39,234 bases of DNA from Bacteroidota bacterium (GCA_023396415.1 JAEWWJ010000019.1:1-39234); one strand, 5' to 3'; positions 25,088 to 34,056 are shown, numbered from the stretch's first letter. A program made the numbers and translations. Notes: generated from the letters alone by a model not told the origin.

Positions 25088-25489
25088 ATGGAAAAGAAAA
25101 ATTTAACACAAAATAATATGAACTTAGAAATTAAAGGTAAAGTACTGCAACTGGGCCAAAGTGCTACAGGTGAAGGCCGTAATGGCGTTTGGGTGAAACA
25201 AGAATTGATTATCGAAACCGAAGAACAATACCCCAAAAAGGTGTGTTTGATGTGTTGGGGCGAACGTGCCGATGAGGCAAAAGCCTTTGCAGTAGGCGAA
25301 AGAATTAAAGCCTCCATCAACATTGAATCGCGGGAATACAATTCAAAATGGTTCACTGATGTTAAAGTGTGGCGTTTCGACCGCGAAAGCCAGCCATCGG
25401 TTCCAAGCCAGGGAAACGATGTCCCCTACTCTGCTGCTGCCCCGGAAACTCCACCCATGGAAACCATGGAAGACGACTTGCCATTCTAA
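25088..25489 (+). CDS. DUF3127 protein with SSB-like acidic C-terminal tip
   Basis: 133 residues. Residues 12-95 match the DUF3127 pattern I recall from Bacteroidota: LEIKGKVLQLG, GVWVKQELIIETEEQYPKKV, FAVGERIKASINIESREYN and WFTDVKVWRF. It is predicted to form a small OB-type barrel. A Pro/Ser/Ala linker follows and the chain ends MEDDLPF, closely resembling the DDDIPF tip by which single-stranded-DNA-binding proteins recruit partners. That suggests a nucleic-acid-binding or replication/repair accessory role, which is inference. An internal Met at residue 11 is an alternative start, but the promoter favours 25088. Confidence 0.85.
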   Translation: MEKKNLTQNNMNLEIKGKVLQLGQSATGEGRNGVWVKQELIIETEEQYPKKVCLMCWGERADEAKAFAVGERIKASINIESREYNSKWFTDVKVWRFDRESQPSVPSQGNDVPYSAAAPETPPMETMEDDLPF

Positions 25490-25502
25490 TGAATCTTTAT
25501 TC

Positions 25503-26399
25503 TTGAAATCAAGAACTCCTGCCCTGATCGCGGCTATCGGTGCTAACCTCATTTATGGATTAAATTTTGTTGTTGCGAAAGGTATTATGCCTGATTTTCT
25601 GCAACCTCGTGCCATCATTTTGTTGCGTGTGGTAGGAGCTACCTTGGTGTTTTGGTTAGTTTCTATGTTTACACCGAAAGAAAGGCCCAACACCAATGAC
25701 TTGCTCACTCTGGCTTTAGCTTCCGTTTTTGGAGTGGCCATCAACCAAATTTTTTTCTTTGAAGGTTTGAACCTCACCACACCTATCAATGCCAGCATCA
25801 TTATGGTTTGTGTCCCCATTGCGGTGATGCTTTTTAGTCGTGCCATCCGTGGTGAACGATTGAATCCACTGCGTTTGTTTGGCATAGCGATGGGTACGGC
25901 AGGAGCGGCGATTTTAATTCTTAAAGATGGTCAGCTTAACTTTTCATCATCCACTTCGTTAGGAAATTTGTTGGTGGTCATCAACGCCAGCTCCTATGCG
26001 CTTTACCTTGTTTTGATCAAACCGGTAATGGTTAAATACCATCCCATAACTGTAATGAAGTGGGTTTTTCTGTTTGGAAACATCAGTGTGATTCCGGTTA
26101 CTTTTCAAGTTGCTCGTGAGGCTCAGTGGCAAGCCATTCCATTGTCTATCTGGATTTCAATTGCTTACGTAGTTTTGTTCACAACTGTTTTGGCTTATTA
26201 TCTCAACAATTTTTCGCTCAAGAAGATAAGCCCAACCACCAATGCTGTATTTATTTATATGCAGCCCTTTTTTACCACGGTTGTGGCCGTCTTGTTGGGG
26301 AAAGACCAGCCTGTTTGGACGATGCTTTTACCGGCTTTTCTTATTTTCACAGGGGTTTATCTTGTGAGCATGAAGCGGTTACCAAGAACCTCCGATTAA
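25503..26399 (+). CDS. EamA/DMT-family transporter, TTG start
   Basis: 298 residues with ten predicted membrane helices as two five-helix EamA repeats. The first begins ALIAAIGANLIYGLNFVVAKG and the second LLVVINASSYALYLVLIKP. Family members export amino acids, nucleotides or metabolites across the inner membrane; this substrate is unknown. The reading frame extends upstream through the DUF3127 gene, but no ATG gives a complete first helix. TTG at 25503, 13 bases past the DUF3127 stop, gives the usual EamA length and is taken as the start. Probably co-transcribed with DUF3127. Confidence 0.87.
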   Translation: MKSRTPALIAAIGANLIYGLNFVVAKGIMPDFLQPRAIILLRVVGATLVFWLVSMFTPKERPNTNDLLTLALASVFGVAINQIFFFEGLNLTTPINASIIMVCVPIAVMLFSRAIRGERLNPLRLFGIAMGTAGAAILILKDGQLNFSSSTSLGNLLVVINASSYALYLVLIKPVMVKYHPITVMKWVFLFGNISVIPVTFQVAREAQWQAIPLSIWISIAYVVLFTTVLAYYLNNFSLKKISPTTNAVFIYMQPFFTTVVAVLLGKDQPVWTMLLPAFLIFTGVYLVSMKRLPRTSD

Positions 26400-26413
26400 C
26401 GTTATCATTTTGT

Positions 26414-26421
26414 TAACTTTG
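26414..26421 (+). promoter_or_regulatory. -7 promoter box before the NAD(P)-binding gene and kdsA
   Basis: TAACTTTG, a perfect -7 element, 25 bases before the ATG at 26447. The next gene, kdsA, starts 3 bases after this gene's stop, so it probably drives both. Confidence 0.6.
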
Positions 26422-26446
26422 TCCCTCTGATCTAAATCAATACACC

Positions 26447-27112
26447 ATGAAAGCGATTATTTTTGGCACTACCGGCCTTGTGGGCGAACAATTGTTGCAT
26501 TTGCTATTGAACGACGCAACAATTACTCATGTTCAAAGTTTTACACGACGTAAGGTTGATTTAGACCATCCGAAATTGCAACAAATAGTGGTTGGTTTCA
26601 CCAATCTTGAAAGTGAAATTCAGAAGATGGAGGGTGATGTGGTTTTTTGTTGCTTGGGGACTACCATTGGTAAAGCCGGAAGCCAAGAACAGTTTGCTTA
26701 TGTTGATTTAGAACTTCCAACTTCAATCGCACAGCTTGCCGCTCAAAACCGCATCCCGAGAATGGTGGTAGTTTCGAGCATTGGTGCAGATGCAAAATCA
26801 TCTAATTTTTATTTAAAAACCAAGGGGAAGATGGAACAAGCGGTGGCCGATTCAGGAGTTGAAAAGGTGAGTTTTATTCGTCCGAGTTTGTTGTTGGGCA
26901 ACCGCCATGAATTTCGTTTTGGTGAAAAAGTAGGTGCTGTGTTTATGAAACTTTTTTCATGGATGCTCATAGGTTCCTTAAAAAAATATGCGCCGGTTCA
27001 TGTCAAAAAGGTTGCGGCAGCCATGATGGAGCTGGCCTTTTCGCCCGCTCCACCAATTATTTGTAACTCAAACGAAATTAACACTTTATCCAATAAATAT
27101 TTCAACATCTAA
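26447..27112 (+). CDS. NAD(P)-binding protein, TIP30/HTATIP2-like atypical SDR
   Basis: 221 residues. The start strand and loop IIFGTTGLVGEQLL (4-17) supply a GxxGxxG dinucleotide motif. VVFCCLGTTIGKAGS, MVVVSSIGAD and YLKTKGKMEQAV (Tyr and Lys as in YxxxK) match the HTATIP2/TIP30-like branch of extended SDRs, and FIRPSLLLGNRHEFR is the typical C-terminal motif. Cytosolic; reaction unknown. It is only 3 bases from kdsA, and the promoter lies in front of it, so the two are co-expressed. No known link joins it to Kdo synthesis. Confidence 0.87.
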   Translation: MKAIIFGTTGLVGEQLLHLLLNDATITHVQSFTRRKVDLDHPKLQQIVVGFTNLESEIQKMEGDVVFCCLGTTIGKAGSQEQFAYVDLELPTSIAQLAAQNRIPRMVVVSSIGADAKSSNFYLKTKGKMEQAVADSGVEKVSFIRPSLLLGNRHEFRFGEKVGAVFMKLFSWMLIGSLKKYAPVHVKKVAAAMMELAFSPAPPIICNSNEINTLSNKYFNI

Positions 27113-27115
27113 CCC

Positions 27116-27922
27116 ATGAATCCTACTCTATTTCCTTCGATGCGGCACGATCGCTTTTTCTTGATGGCGGGCCCTTGCGTTATCGAAAATGAAGACATGC
27201 CGTTTGAAATTGCAGAATACCTTATCGGGCTGTCGAAAAAGTTTGATATTCCTCTAATTTTCAAGGCATCATATAAGAAAGCAAACCGCTCACGCCTCGA
27301 TTCTTTTATGGGCATCGGTGATGAAAAAGCCTTGCGCATTTTGGGTGAGATACGAAAAAAATACGCGATACCGGTGGTTACTGACATCCACGATATTCAT
27401 GAAGCTGCACTGGCTGCCGGCTACGTAGATGTGTTGCAAATACCTGCTTTTTTGTGTCGCCAAACGGAGTTGCTGCTGGCGGCAGCACAAACCGGAAAGG
27501 TGATGAACATTAAAAAAGGACAATTTCTTTCCGGTGCTGCCATGCAGTTTGCGGTGGATAAAGTGCTTTCAACCGGAAACAACAACGTGATGCTTACCGA
27601 ACGCGGCAACTCATTTGGATATGGTGATTTGGTGGTTGATTTTAGAAATGTGGCTTTCATGCAACAGATTGGAGTTCCGGTGATTGTGGATGTGACCCAT
27701 TCTCTTCAACAGCCCAATCAAGCTTCGGGGGTAACAGGAGGCCAACCGGCTTTGATTGGTTTGATTGCTAAATCGGCCATAGCCTCAGGAGCCGATGGCA
27801 TTTTCATGGAAACCCACCCCAAACCATCTATTGCCAAGTCCGACGGAGCCAATATGCTGCCTATGGACAAAGCAGAGGAATTGTTGGAAAAACTTGTTCG
27901 GGTGCGCGAAGCAATCCGATAA
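27116..27922 (+). CDS. kdsA: 3-deoxy-8-phosphooctulonate (Kdo-8-P) synthase, metal-dependent class
   Basis: 268 residues. It condenses phosphoenolpyruvate with arabinose-5-phosphate to Kdo-8-phosphate, the committed step toward Kdo for lipopolysaccharide. MAGPCVIE (17-24) has Cys21 where the E. coli metal-free enzyme has Asn. Cys21, His195, Glu232 (METHPKP) and Asp243 (KSDGANM) are each exactly ten residues beyond the Aquifex metal ligands Cys11, His185, Glu222 and Asp233, so this is a metal-dependent form. KKGQFLSG and TERGNSFGYGDLVVDFR are further family motifs. It follows the TIP30-like gene in one transcript and converges with the DUF4831 gene 2 bases away. Confidence 0.97.
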   Translation: MNPTLFPSMRHDRFFLMAGPCVIENEDMPFEIAEYLIGLSKKFDIPLIFKASYKKANRSRLDSFMGIGDEKALRILGEIRKKYAIPVVTDIHDIHEAALAAGYVDVLQIPAFLCRQTELLLAAAQTGKVMNIKKGQFLSGAAMQFAVDKVLSTGNNNVMLTERGNSFGYGDLVVDFRNVAFMQQIGVPVIVDVTHSLQQPNQASGVTGGQPALIGLIAKSAIASGADGIFMETHPKPSIAKSDGANMLPMDKAEELLEKLVRVREAIR

Positions 27923-27924
27923 AA

Positions 27925-29085
27925 CTACTCTCTTTTTATCGTGGTAACCATCCCCGATTCGGGGCTGAATTGCAAGCGTGTTTTGTTTACCGGAGCAACG
28001 GCAATGGTTCCCAATTGGCTGATCGCTCTATGTTCTTTGAAATAAACTTTTCCTTGATACGTGAGTGTGAGCATGGCGCTTTGTGGAATTCTGTAATAAA
28101 CGCCATTGGATACTTTTCCTTTGGCACCGCCTGATTTCACAAAGGTTTCCTGGATGTTGTTGTCAATAGTAAGTTCAACTTGATTGGCTTTGGAGGTGCC
28201 CTCTGTTAAACCCAGAGTTTCGGAAAATCCTGCAACAACAACACTTCCTTTTTGATCGGGTTTAGGGACAAAATAAACCGCTTGGATATATAATTGTTTT
28301 ATTTCTTTTCCTAAAAACAGTGCAAGATATTCCTCTTCAAGTTGTTGCAGTTGTGTATCCATATACATGATGCTCGTTCCGTAGTTGATTTCCTGAAAAC
28401 CGGAAATGAGGTTGAAACGGCTGTCGCGAATTTTATGGATCATGTCGGCGGCAGCCCTTGCTTTTTGCTCCGGATTGCGGTCAACCCACGCTGATTGTAA
28501 GATATTTCGCCGAATCACAGTTGTGTCAATAGTAATTTTTCGCACAATCGTATCTACGCGCTGGTAAAGGTTACGTTCGGCAAAATAATGAAAACGTTTT
28601 TCATTCCCTGCATTTACCAAGGTTGTTTCAGTGAGGTCGCGGGTCAGTTTTTTTGCCAAAGGCGCCTCATCGGCACTTAAAATGATGCCATTGTCTTGCA
28701 GATCGAAGATCAGACTTCTGGCATCTTTAGAACCTCTTTCATCAAACTCAACAAAAAACCAAGCACCGGGATCAGGTTCGGCTTCAATGGTCGTAACGAT
28801 GTCCATGACCCGAAAGTGGGTTTCGTCTTTTGTTATAAAGTCTTGAACTCCAATAGTATTCTCTGCGTATTCGCTGTAAGGTCCTTTTATTTTTTCTGTT
28901 TTTTCGATCACGAAATCGAGCTTTATCACATTTTGAGGCAAAGCATAATAAAAACCGGGCGATTCTGAAGCAGTATTGTTTTGGACCGGAGTGACAAAAA
29001 TCTGGCCTGAAGTTACTAGCGGCAACAAACCTGATGTCAGGCCAAGGAAGAAAGTAAAGAAACGCATGCGCAGGTGAGTGTTCAT
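27925..29085 (-). CDS. DUF4831 family exported protein
   Basis: 386 residues from ATG 29085. A longer frame starts at 29136, but it runs upstream through the promoter. A signal peptide ends at about residue 28 (SGQIF). The mature protein opens with GFYYALPQNVIKLDFVIEKTE followed by a GPYSEYAEN motif, the start of the DUF4831 domain, a Bacteroidota-specific family with beta-rich sequence and no assigned function. Residues 190-320 are largely helical. It is expected in the periplasm or at the outer membrane. Single gene with its own promoter. Confidence 0.85.
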   Translation of the reverse strand: MNTHLRMRFFTFFLGLTSGLLPLVTSGQIFVTPVQNNTASESPGFYYALPQNVIKLDFVIEKTEKIKGPYSEYAENTIGVQDFITKDETHFRVMDIVTTIEAEPDPGAWFFVEFDERGSKDARSLIFDLQDNGIILSADEAPLAKKLTRDLTETTLVNAGNEKRFHYFAERNLYQRVDTIVRKITIDTTVIRRNILQSAWVDRNPEQKARAAADMIHKIRDSRFNLISGFQEINYGTSIMYMDTQLQQLEEEYLALFLGKEIKQLYIQAVYFVPKPDQKGSVVVAGFSETLGLTEGTSKANQVELTIDNNIQETFVKSGGAKGKVSNGVYYRIPQSAMLTLTYQGKVYFKEHRAISQLGTIAVAPVNKTRLQFSPESGMVTTIKRE

Positions 29086-29102
29086 TTTGAAAGAATTTGT
29101 AT

Positions 29103-29110
29103 CAAAAATA
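29103..29110 (-). promoter_or_regulatory. -7 promoter box of the DUF4831 gene
   Basis: Minus strand TATTTTTG, a perfect -7 element, 17 bases before ATG 29085, which supports that start. Confidence 0.6.
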
Positions 29111-29165
29111 GAAAAAAACCGATGATCAGACGACATCCCACGATTTCATTTATCACTTATCCTCA

Positions 29166-29211
29166 CAAAAAAAATGAAAACTGCCTCCTGCTTTTGATCG
29201 CAGAAGGCAGT
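29166..29211 (-). terminator. Terminator of the gmhA-gmhB-symporter-glnN operon
   Basis: ACTGCCT-c-CTGC pairs with GCAG-a-AGGCAGT (11 paired bases, one mismatch) around an 8-base loop. On the minus strand, downstream of glnN, it is followed by TTTTCATTTTTTTT. Confidence 0.88.
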
Positions 29212-29254
29212 AATTTCAATGTAAACAGTTAATAATTAAAGATATACAACAGAG

Positions 29255-31444
29255 CTATTTAATAAACAACAGCTCTCTGTATTTCACCAAAGGCCACAAT
29301 TGATCATCCACCAAAAGCTCGAGTTTATCAACGTGGTAACGAATTTTGTCAAAATATGGCTTCACCTTGTAACAATAAGCATTTGCTTTATCAGCTTCGT
29401 TATGGTTTTTATTGGCCTCGCGGCGCTCGTTGGTCATCTCCTCCACAAACTGCCGGATTTCGTTGATATGCTCCGAAATATCTTTGATGGTTTGAATTTG
29501 TGTACGGCTCAGTCGCATATACGTTTTAGTGTCAAGCACATCTTTCAAACCTCTGGCATTTTCGATGAGGGTATTTTGGTATTTAATAGCTGTTGGGATG
29601 ATATGATTTACAGATAGATCGCCAATAAGCCGCGATTCAATCTGTAATTTACGCACATATTTATCCAGTTTAATTTCATAGCGGGCTTCAAGCTCGCGCT
29701 TTGAAAGCACATTTTGCCGTTCAAAAAGAGCCACCGACTTCTCTGAAATATAGGCTTTAATGGCATCAGGCGTGTTGGCATGATTAGAAAGACCGCGTTT
29801 TGCAGCTTCTAACTTCCATTCGTTACTGTAGCTATTGCCTTCAAAACGAATGGCTTTCGATTCTTTGATATATTTTTTTACGATAGCAAAAATGGCAGCT
29901 TCCTTTTCTATTCCAGCTTCGATGAGTGTTGTAACTTCTTGATAGAAATCGGCCAATTGATCAGCAACAATGGTGTTCAGAACCGTCATTGGTTTGGCCG
30001 AGTTGGCTGTTGAGCCTACTGCCCGAAATTCAAACTTATTTCCGGTGAAGGCAAAGGGAGAAGTACGGTTTCTGTCGGTATTGTCCAACAAAATTTCAGG
30101 GATCTTAGGAAAGTTGAGATGCGTTTTTTTTCTATCTCCATTGGTAAGATTGTTAGCATTTGAAATCTGTTCAATCTCATCAAGGGTTCGGGTGAGTTGA
30201 TCGCCAATAAAAGCCGAAATGATGGCAGGTGGGGCTTCATTTCCACCCAAGCGAAGATCGTTGCTGGCCGAAGCAATACTGGCCCTCACCAGTTCTTCGT
30301 GGACGTATAATGCTTTGAGGGTATTAACCAAAAAGGTAGCAAAACGAAGGTTTTCGATAGGTGTTTTGCCCGGAGCCAAAAGATTTTCCTCAGTGTTGGT
30401 GGCCAATGACCAATTGTTGTGCTTTCCGCTTCCGTTCACCCCTTCGTAAGGTTTTTCGTGCAGTAAAACCTTAAAATGATGCTTACGCGAAACCTTGTCC
30501 AAAAGGTGCATCAGCAATTGGTTGTGATCTACTGCCACATTGGCTTCTTCATACACCGGTGCACATTCAAACTGACTTGGTGCAACCTCGTTGTGTCTGG
30601 TTTTAAGAGGAATACCTAAGCGATGGGCTTCAATTTCGAGGTCGCGCATGAAAGCCCTGGCGCGGCTGTGGATGGTTCCGAAATAATGGTCGTGAAGCTG
30701 CTGATCTTTAGCAGATGAATGCCCAAAAACCGTTCGTCCGGCCAAAACCAAATCAGGACGGGCTGCAAAAAGAGCCGAATCAACCAAAAAATACTCCTGC
30801 TCCCATCCCAAAGTTGGGTAAACTTTATTGATGCCTTCATCAAACAGCTGACAAACTTTCACAGCTGAGCGATCGAGGGCTTCGATAGATTTCAATAGAG
30901 GTGTTTTAAAATCGAGCGACTCACCGGTGTAGGAAACAAAAATGGTTGGGATACATAAGGTGTGCTCCATGATAAAGGCCGGACTTGTGGGATCCCAAGC
31001 AGTATAGCCTCTGGCCTCGAAAGTGTTACGAATTCCTCCATTTGGAAAGGATGAAGCGTCAGGCTCTTGTTGGATGAGCGAGCTGCCCGAAAACTCCTCA
31101 ATCCCTCTTCCATCGGGTGTGGGACTTACAAATGAATCATGTTTTTCGGCAGTGGTGCCTGTTAACGGGTGAAACCAATGACTGTAATGTGTTGCTCCGT
31201 GCTGCATGGCCCAAGCCTTCATTGAAGAAGCTACTTGATCGGCAACTCTGCGGTCAATTTTCAAGCCTTGTTCAATGGCACTTTGCACACTTTTATAAGC
31301 TTCCTTGGTGAGATATTCCTTCATCACGTCGTTGTTAAATACCATTGAACCATAAAAATCGGAGATTTTTTGGAAAGGATATTCAACGTGAACCACCTGC
31401 CGATCGAAGGTTTCAGAGAGTGCGGTAAACCTGAAATTTTCCAT
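29255..31444 (-). CDS. glnN: Glutamine synthetase type III
   Basis: 729 residues, the length of type III glutamine synthetases, which are far larger than type I and common in Bacteroidota and cyanobacteria. It makes glutamine from glutamate, ammonia and ATP. Visible signatures include HYSHWFHPLTGTTAEKHDSF, FPNGGIRNTFEARGYTAWDP, LGWEQEYFLVD, RHNEVAPSQFECAPVYEEANVAVDHNQ (three nearby motifs), GVNGSGKHNNWSL and NRTSPFAFTGNKFEFRAVGS. The long C-terminal helical part (about 590-729) closes the fold. Gene order is unusual: it starts 6 bases after the stop of a sodium symporter and appears to lie at the end of a four-gene message. No separate promoter is visible in the symporter end. Confidence 0.97.
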   Translation of the reverse strand: MENFRFTALSETFDRQVVHVEYPFQKISDFYGSMVFNNDVMKEYLTKEAYKSVQSAIEQGLKIDRRVADQVASSMKAWAMQHGATHYSHWFHPLTGTTAEKHDSFVSPTPDGRGIEEFSGSSLIQQEPDASSFPNGGIRNTFEARGYTAWDPTSPAFIMEHTLCIPTIFVSYTGESLDFKTPLLKSIEALDRSAVKVCQLFDEGINKVYPTLGWEQEYFLVDSALFAARPDLVLAGRTVFGHSSAKDQQLHDHYFGTIHSRARAFMRDLEIEAHRLGIPLKTRHNEVAPSQFECAPVYEEANVAVDHNQLLMHLLDKVSRKHHFKVLLHEKPYEGVNGSGKHNNWSLATNTEENLLAPGKTPIENLRFATFLVNTLKALYVHEELVRASIASASNDLRLGGNEAPPAIISAFIGDQLTRTLDEIEQISNANNLTNGDRKKTHLNFPKIPEILLDNTDRNRTSPFAFTGNKFEFRAVGSTANSAKPMTVLNTIVADQLADFYQEVTTLIEAGIEKEAAIFAIVKKYIKESKAIRFEGNSYSNEWKLEAAKRGLSNHANTPDAIKAYISEKSVALFERQNVLSKRELEARYEIKLDKYVRKLQIESRLIGDLSVNHIIPTAIKYQNTLIENARGLKDVLDTKTYMRLSRTQIQTIKDISEHINEIRQFVEEMTNERREANKNHNEADKANAYCYKVKPYFDKIRYHVDKLELLVDDQLWPLVKYRELLFIK

Positions 31445-31450
31445 TTTGAT

Positions 31451-32905
31451 TTAGTTGTTGTGTTTTTTTTGTATGATAAATAAACCTGATAAAGTGAGCA
31501 ATCCGTTTACGATTAAAATTTCAAAACCAAAAACGTAGCCATTCAATAAAAACTCTGAGTTGGCACTTAAAGCATAACTTAGCAGAGGAGCCAGCAGCGC
31601 TACAACCGGCACATACTTGTCTTTTACCTCTTTTTTGGTAAACATCCCAAAAGTAAAAAGACCTAAAAGCGGTCCATAAGTATAACCCGCAATAGTGAAT
31701 AAGCGTGCAATAACTGCCTGATCATTGATCTCACGGAAAAGAACGATGGTTAAAATAATCAGCGAAGAAATAAAAAAATGTGTTTTGTACCTTAACTGTT
31801 TTTTGTTTTTTTCTGTTAATTTTTGATTGTTTTGAACCCCAAGAATGTCAATAATAAAGGAAGTGGTAAGTGCCGTAATAGCCCCATCGGCACTTGAATA
31901 TGCAGCAGCAATAAGCCCGATAAGAAAAACGACCGACAGCACCGGCTCAAAATAATTCATGACCAGCATTGGAAATAAATCATCAGAAAGCATCGGAAGT
32001 GAAATTCCGAAATCGGTTGCATAAACATAAAGCGAAGCACCCAAAAACAAGAACAATAGATTTACGGGAATAAGCGCAAAACCAAGCGAAAGCATGTTTT
32101 TTTGCGCGTCTTTCAATGATTTGCACGTCAGGTTTTTCTGCATCATGTCTTGGTCCAACCCTGTCATCACAATGGTGATAAACATTCCGCTAAAAAACTG
32201 CTTCAAATAAAAACGGTCGCTGCGCCAGTCGCCGTCAATAATTTTGGTGTAGCCTGCCTCTTTTGCCCGAAGGTAAAGGTCGCTAAGCGTGATGTTCAGG
32301 TGGTCTGAGATCACGAAAAGCGTAATCACCAGAGAAGCCAACATGAAGGTAGTTTGTAAAATATCTGTCCAAACGATGGTTTTTATGCCCGCTTTAAATG
32401 TATAAAGGGTTATCAATAAGATAAAAAACACCACCGAGGCCCAAAACGGAACACCCCATTGATCGAAAATAAAAATCTGTAATACATTAATAACAAGAAA
32501 CATACGAAATGATGCTCCGATGGTTCGGGAAAGTAGAAAATAAAAGGCGCCCGTTTTATACGAATAGTAGCCATATCGGCCTTCCAAGTAGGAATAAATG
32601 GAAACGAGGTTTAAACGATAGTATAAAGGCAATAGCAAATAGGTGATAACAAAATAGCCGAAAAGGTAGCCAAACACCACCATCAGATAGGTAAACTGTG
32701 AGTTTCCAACCCAACCCGGGATGCTGATAAAAGTTACGCCCGAAAGTGAAGCGCCAATCATTCCGTAGGCGACCACAGGCCACGGCGACCTTTTGTTACC
32801 GGTAAAGTAGCTTTCGCTATTGGCTTTTTTTGAAGTAAAAAACGAGATCCCAAAAAGGACAATGGTGTAAATTAAAAAAACACTGAAGATGAGATGAGGT
32901 AGCAA
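31451..32905 (-). CDS. Sodium:solute symporter (SSS family), TTG start
   Basis: 484 residues with about 13 membrane helices. SYFTGNKRSPWPVVAYGMIGASLSGVTFI near the N-terminus and AAAYSSADGAITALTTSFIID (two nearby motifs, about 335-355) are sodium-site and core motifs of the SSS (SLC5) family. These use a Na+ gradient to import sugars, amino acids, sialic acid or other solutes; the substrate cannot be told. The only start giving a complete first helix is a TTG. It lies 9 bases after gmhB and 6 bases before glnN, so a role in feeding glutamine/glutamate or sugar metabolism is tempting but unproven. Confidence 0.9.
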   Translation of the reverse strand: MLPHLIFSVFLIYTIVLFGISFFTSKKANSESYFTGNKRSPWPVVAYGMIGASLSGVTFISIPGWVGNSQFTYLMVVFGYLFGYFVITYLLLPLYYRLNLVSIYSYLEGRYGYYSYKTGAFYFLLSRTIGASFRMFLVINVLQIFIFDQWGVPFWASVVFFILLITLYTFKAGIKTIVWTDILQTTFMLASLVITLFVISDHLNITLSDLYLRAKEAGYTKIIDGDWRSDRFYLKQFFSGMFITIVMTGLDQDMMQKNLTCKSLKDAQKNMLSLGFALIPVNLLFLFLGASLYVYATDFGISLPMLSDDLFPMLVMNYFEPVLSVVFLIGLIAAAYSSADGAITALTTSFIIDILGVQNNQKLTEKNKKQLRYKTHFFISSLIILTIVLFREINDQAVIARLFTIAGYTYGPLLGLFTFGMFTKKEVKDKYVPVVALLAPLLSYALSANSEFLLNGYVFGFEILIVNGLLTLSGLFIIQKKHNN

Positions 32906-32914
32906 GTTTTCGCG

Positions 32915-33454
32915 TTATTTAAGTAAACAATATTTGGCAAATTGGAAAAGAGATTGAAACCTAAGGTCGGGTGTTATAGGGCTCGCCTCATCGCCAATTT
33001 GGATGGTTTTCATGCCTAGATTTTTCCCAAAGGCAATATCTGAAGCAGTGTCACCCACCATCACAGCTTTTTGCAGGTTGATTTCAGGAAACATTCTACA
33101 GGCTTCATCGGCCATCATTCGGCTGGGTTTCCTACAATTGTCAGGCTTGGTTTTAAGGTCGGTGCAACAAAAAACATGATCAATTTTCCCTCCAGCTTCA
33201 CTGATAGTTCGCAGCATAGCCGAATGAATATTTTCTAAATCCTCTTGTTGCATCACACCTAGGCCAACACCTTGCTGATTGGTTACAACCAACGTTCGCA
33301 CAAAATAATTGCTTAACAGACGAATGGCCTCCACTGTGCCGGGCAAAAATACAAAGTCGTTTACATTTTTAATGTAATCATTCCAGGGTCGGCGGTTGAT
33401 CACGCCATCGCGATCGAGAAAAATTGTCCATTCCTTGGTCAGTAACAATTTCAT
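32915..33454 (-). CDS. gmhB: HAD-IIIA phosphatase, heptose bisphosphatase GmhB-like
   Basis: 179 residues. FLDRDGVIN (12-20) supplies nucleophile Asp14 and general acid Asp16; VVTNQQGVG (56-64), CRKP (107-110) and MVGDTASD are the other HAD-IIIA motifs. GmhB removes the 7-phosphate of glycero-manno-heptose-1,7-bisphosphate for nucleotide-heptose synthesis. The zinc site of the E. coli enzyme (Cys-x-His ... Cys-x-Cys) is incomplete: only CC at 96-97 and Cys107 are present. Bacteroides and E. coli GmhB are known to prefer opposite anomers, so anomer use here is open. The ATG overlaps the gmhA stop as ATGA, strongly supporting this assignment. Confidence 0.88.
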   Translation of the reverse strand: MKLLLTKEWTIFLDRDGVINRRPWNDYIKNVNDFVFLPGTVEAIRLLSNYFVRTLVVTNQQGVGLGVMQQEDLENIHSAMLRTISEAGGKIDHVFCCTDLKTKPDNCRKPSRMMADEACRMFPEINLQKAVMVGDTASDIAFGKNLGMKTIQIGDEASPITPDLRFQSLFQFAKYCLLK

Positions 33455-34038
33455 CCTGAGACGTTTTCAGAGTTGAAAATTGTTCGCTCGATGATATCGC
33501 AAACAATATGACCCACCATAATATGGGCCTCTTGAATGCGGGCGGTGTCATTGGAGGGCACCAGAAGGATATGGTCGCAATGGGTTGCCATTTTGCCACC
33601 TGTTGCGCCACTGAAACCCAAAACAATCATCCCAATTTCTTTTGCTTTTTGCACCGCTTCGAGCATATTGGCTGAGTTGCCCGAAGTGCTCAAAGCTACC
33701 AGCACATCGCCTTTGCGACCCATGGCAGCCACCATTCGGGCAAAAACTTTGTCGTAGTGATAGTCGTTGGCCACCGCTGTCAAAAAAGAAGTGTTCACAT
33801 GCAATGCTTCGGCAAAAAGTGGTGGACGATCCATCTTAAAACGACCACTTAACTCAGCCGAAAGATGTTGCGCATCGGCAGCACTGCCACCGTTTCCACA
33901 GAATAAAACCTTCCCGTCTGAACGAAAAGTTTGAACACAAAGCTGTGCCATCTTGTCAATGACCTCATGTAATGTGCTGTTTTCAAGCATCTTCTGTTTT
34001 ACTTCAATAGACTCGCGAATGGTATCGGCAATCATCAT
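33451..34038 (-). CDS. gmhA: Phosphoheptose isomerase GmhA
   Basis: 195 residues from ATG 34038 (34035 is an alternative). A frame start at 34059 would be a TTG inside the promoter box. It is a SIS-domain protein: CGNGGSAADAQHLSAELSGRF (two motifs, 47-67) with Glu62, LSTSGNSANM, and HIMVGHIVCDIIE near the end supplying the catalytic His. GmhA converts sedoheptulose-7-phosphate to glycero-manno-heptose-7-phosphate, the first step to heptose for LPS or surface glycans. It is the first gene of the gmhA-gmhB-symporter-glnN unit. The kinase/adenylyltransferase and epimerase genes of the pathway are not in this window. Confidence 0.94.
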   Translation of the reverse strand: MMIADTIRESIEVKQKMLENSTLHEVIDKMAQLCVQTFRSDGKVLFCGNGGSAADAQHLSAELSGRFKMDRPPLFAEALHVNTSFLTAVANDYHYDKVFARMVAAMGRKGDVLVALSTSGNSANMLEAVQKAKEIGMIVLGFSGATGGKMATHCDHILLVPSNDTARIQEAHIMVGHIVCDIIERTIFNSENVSG

Positions 34039-34056
34039 AATTATAAAATTGACCGA

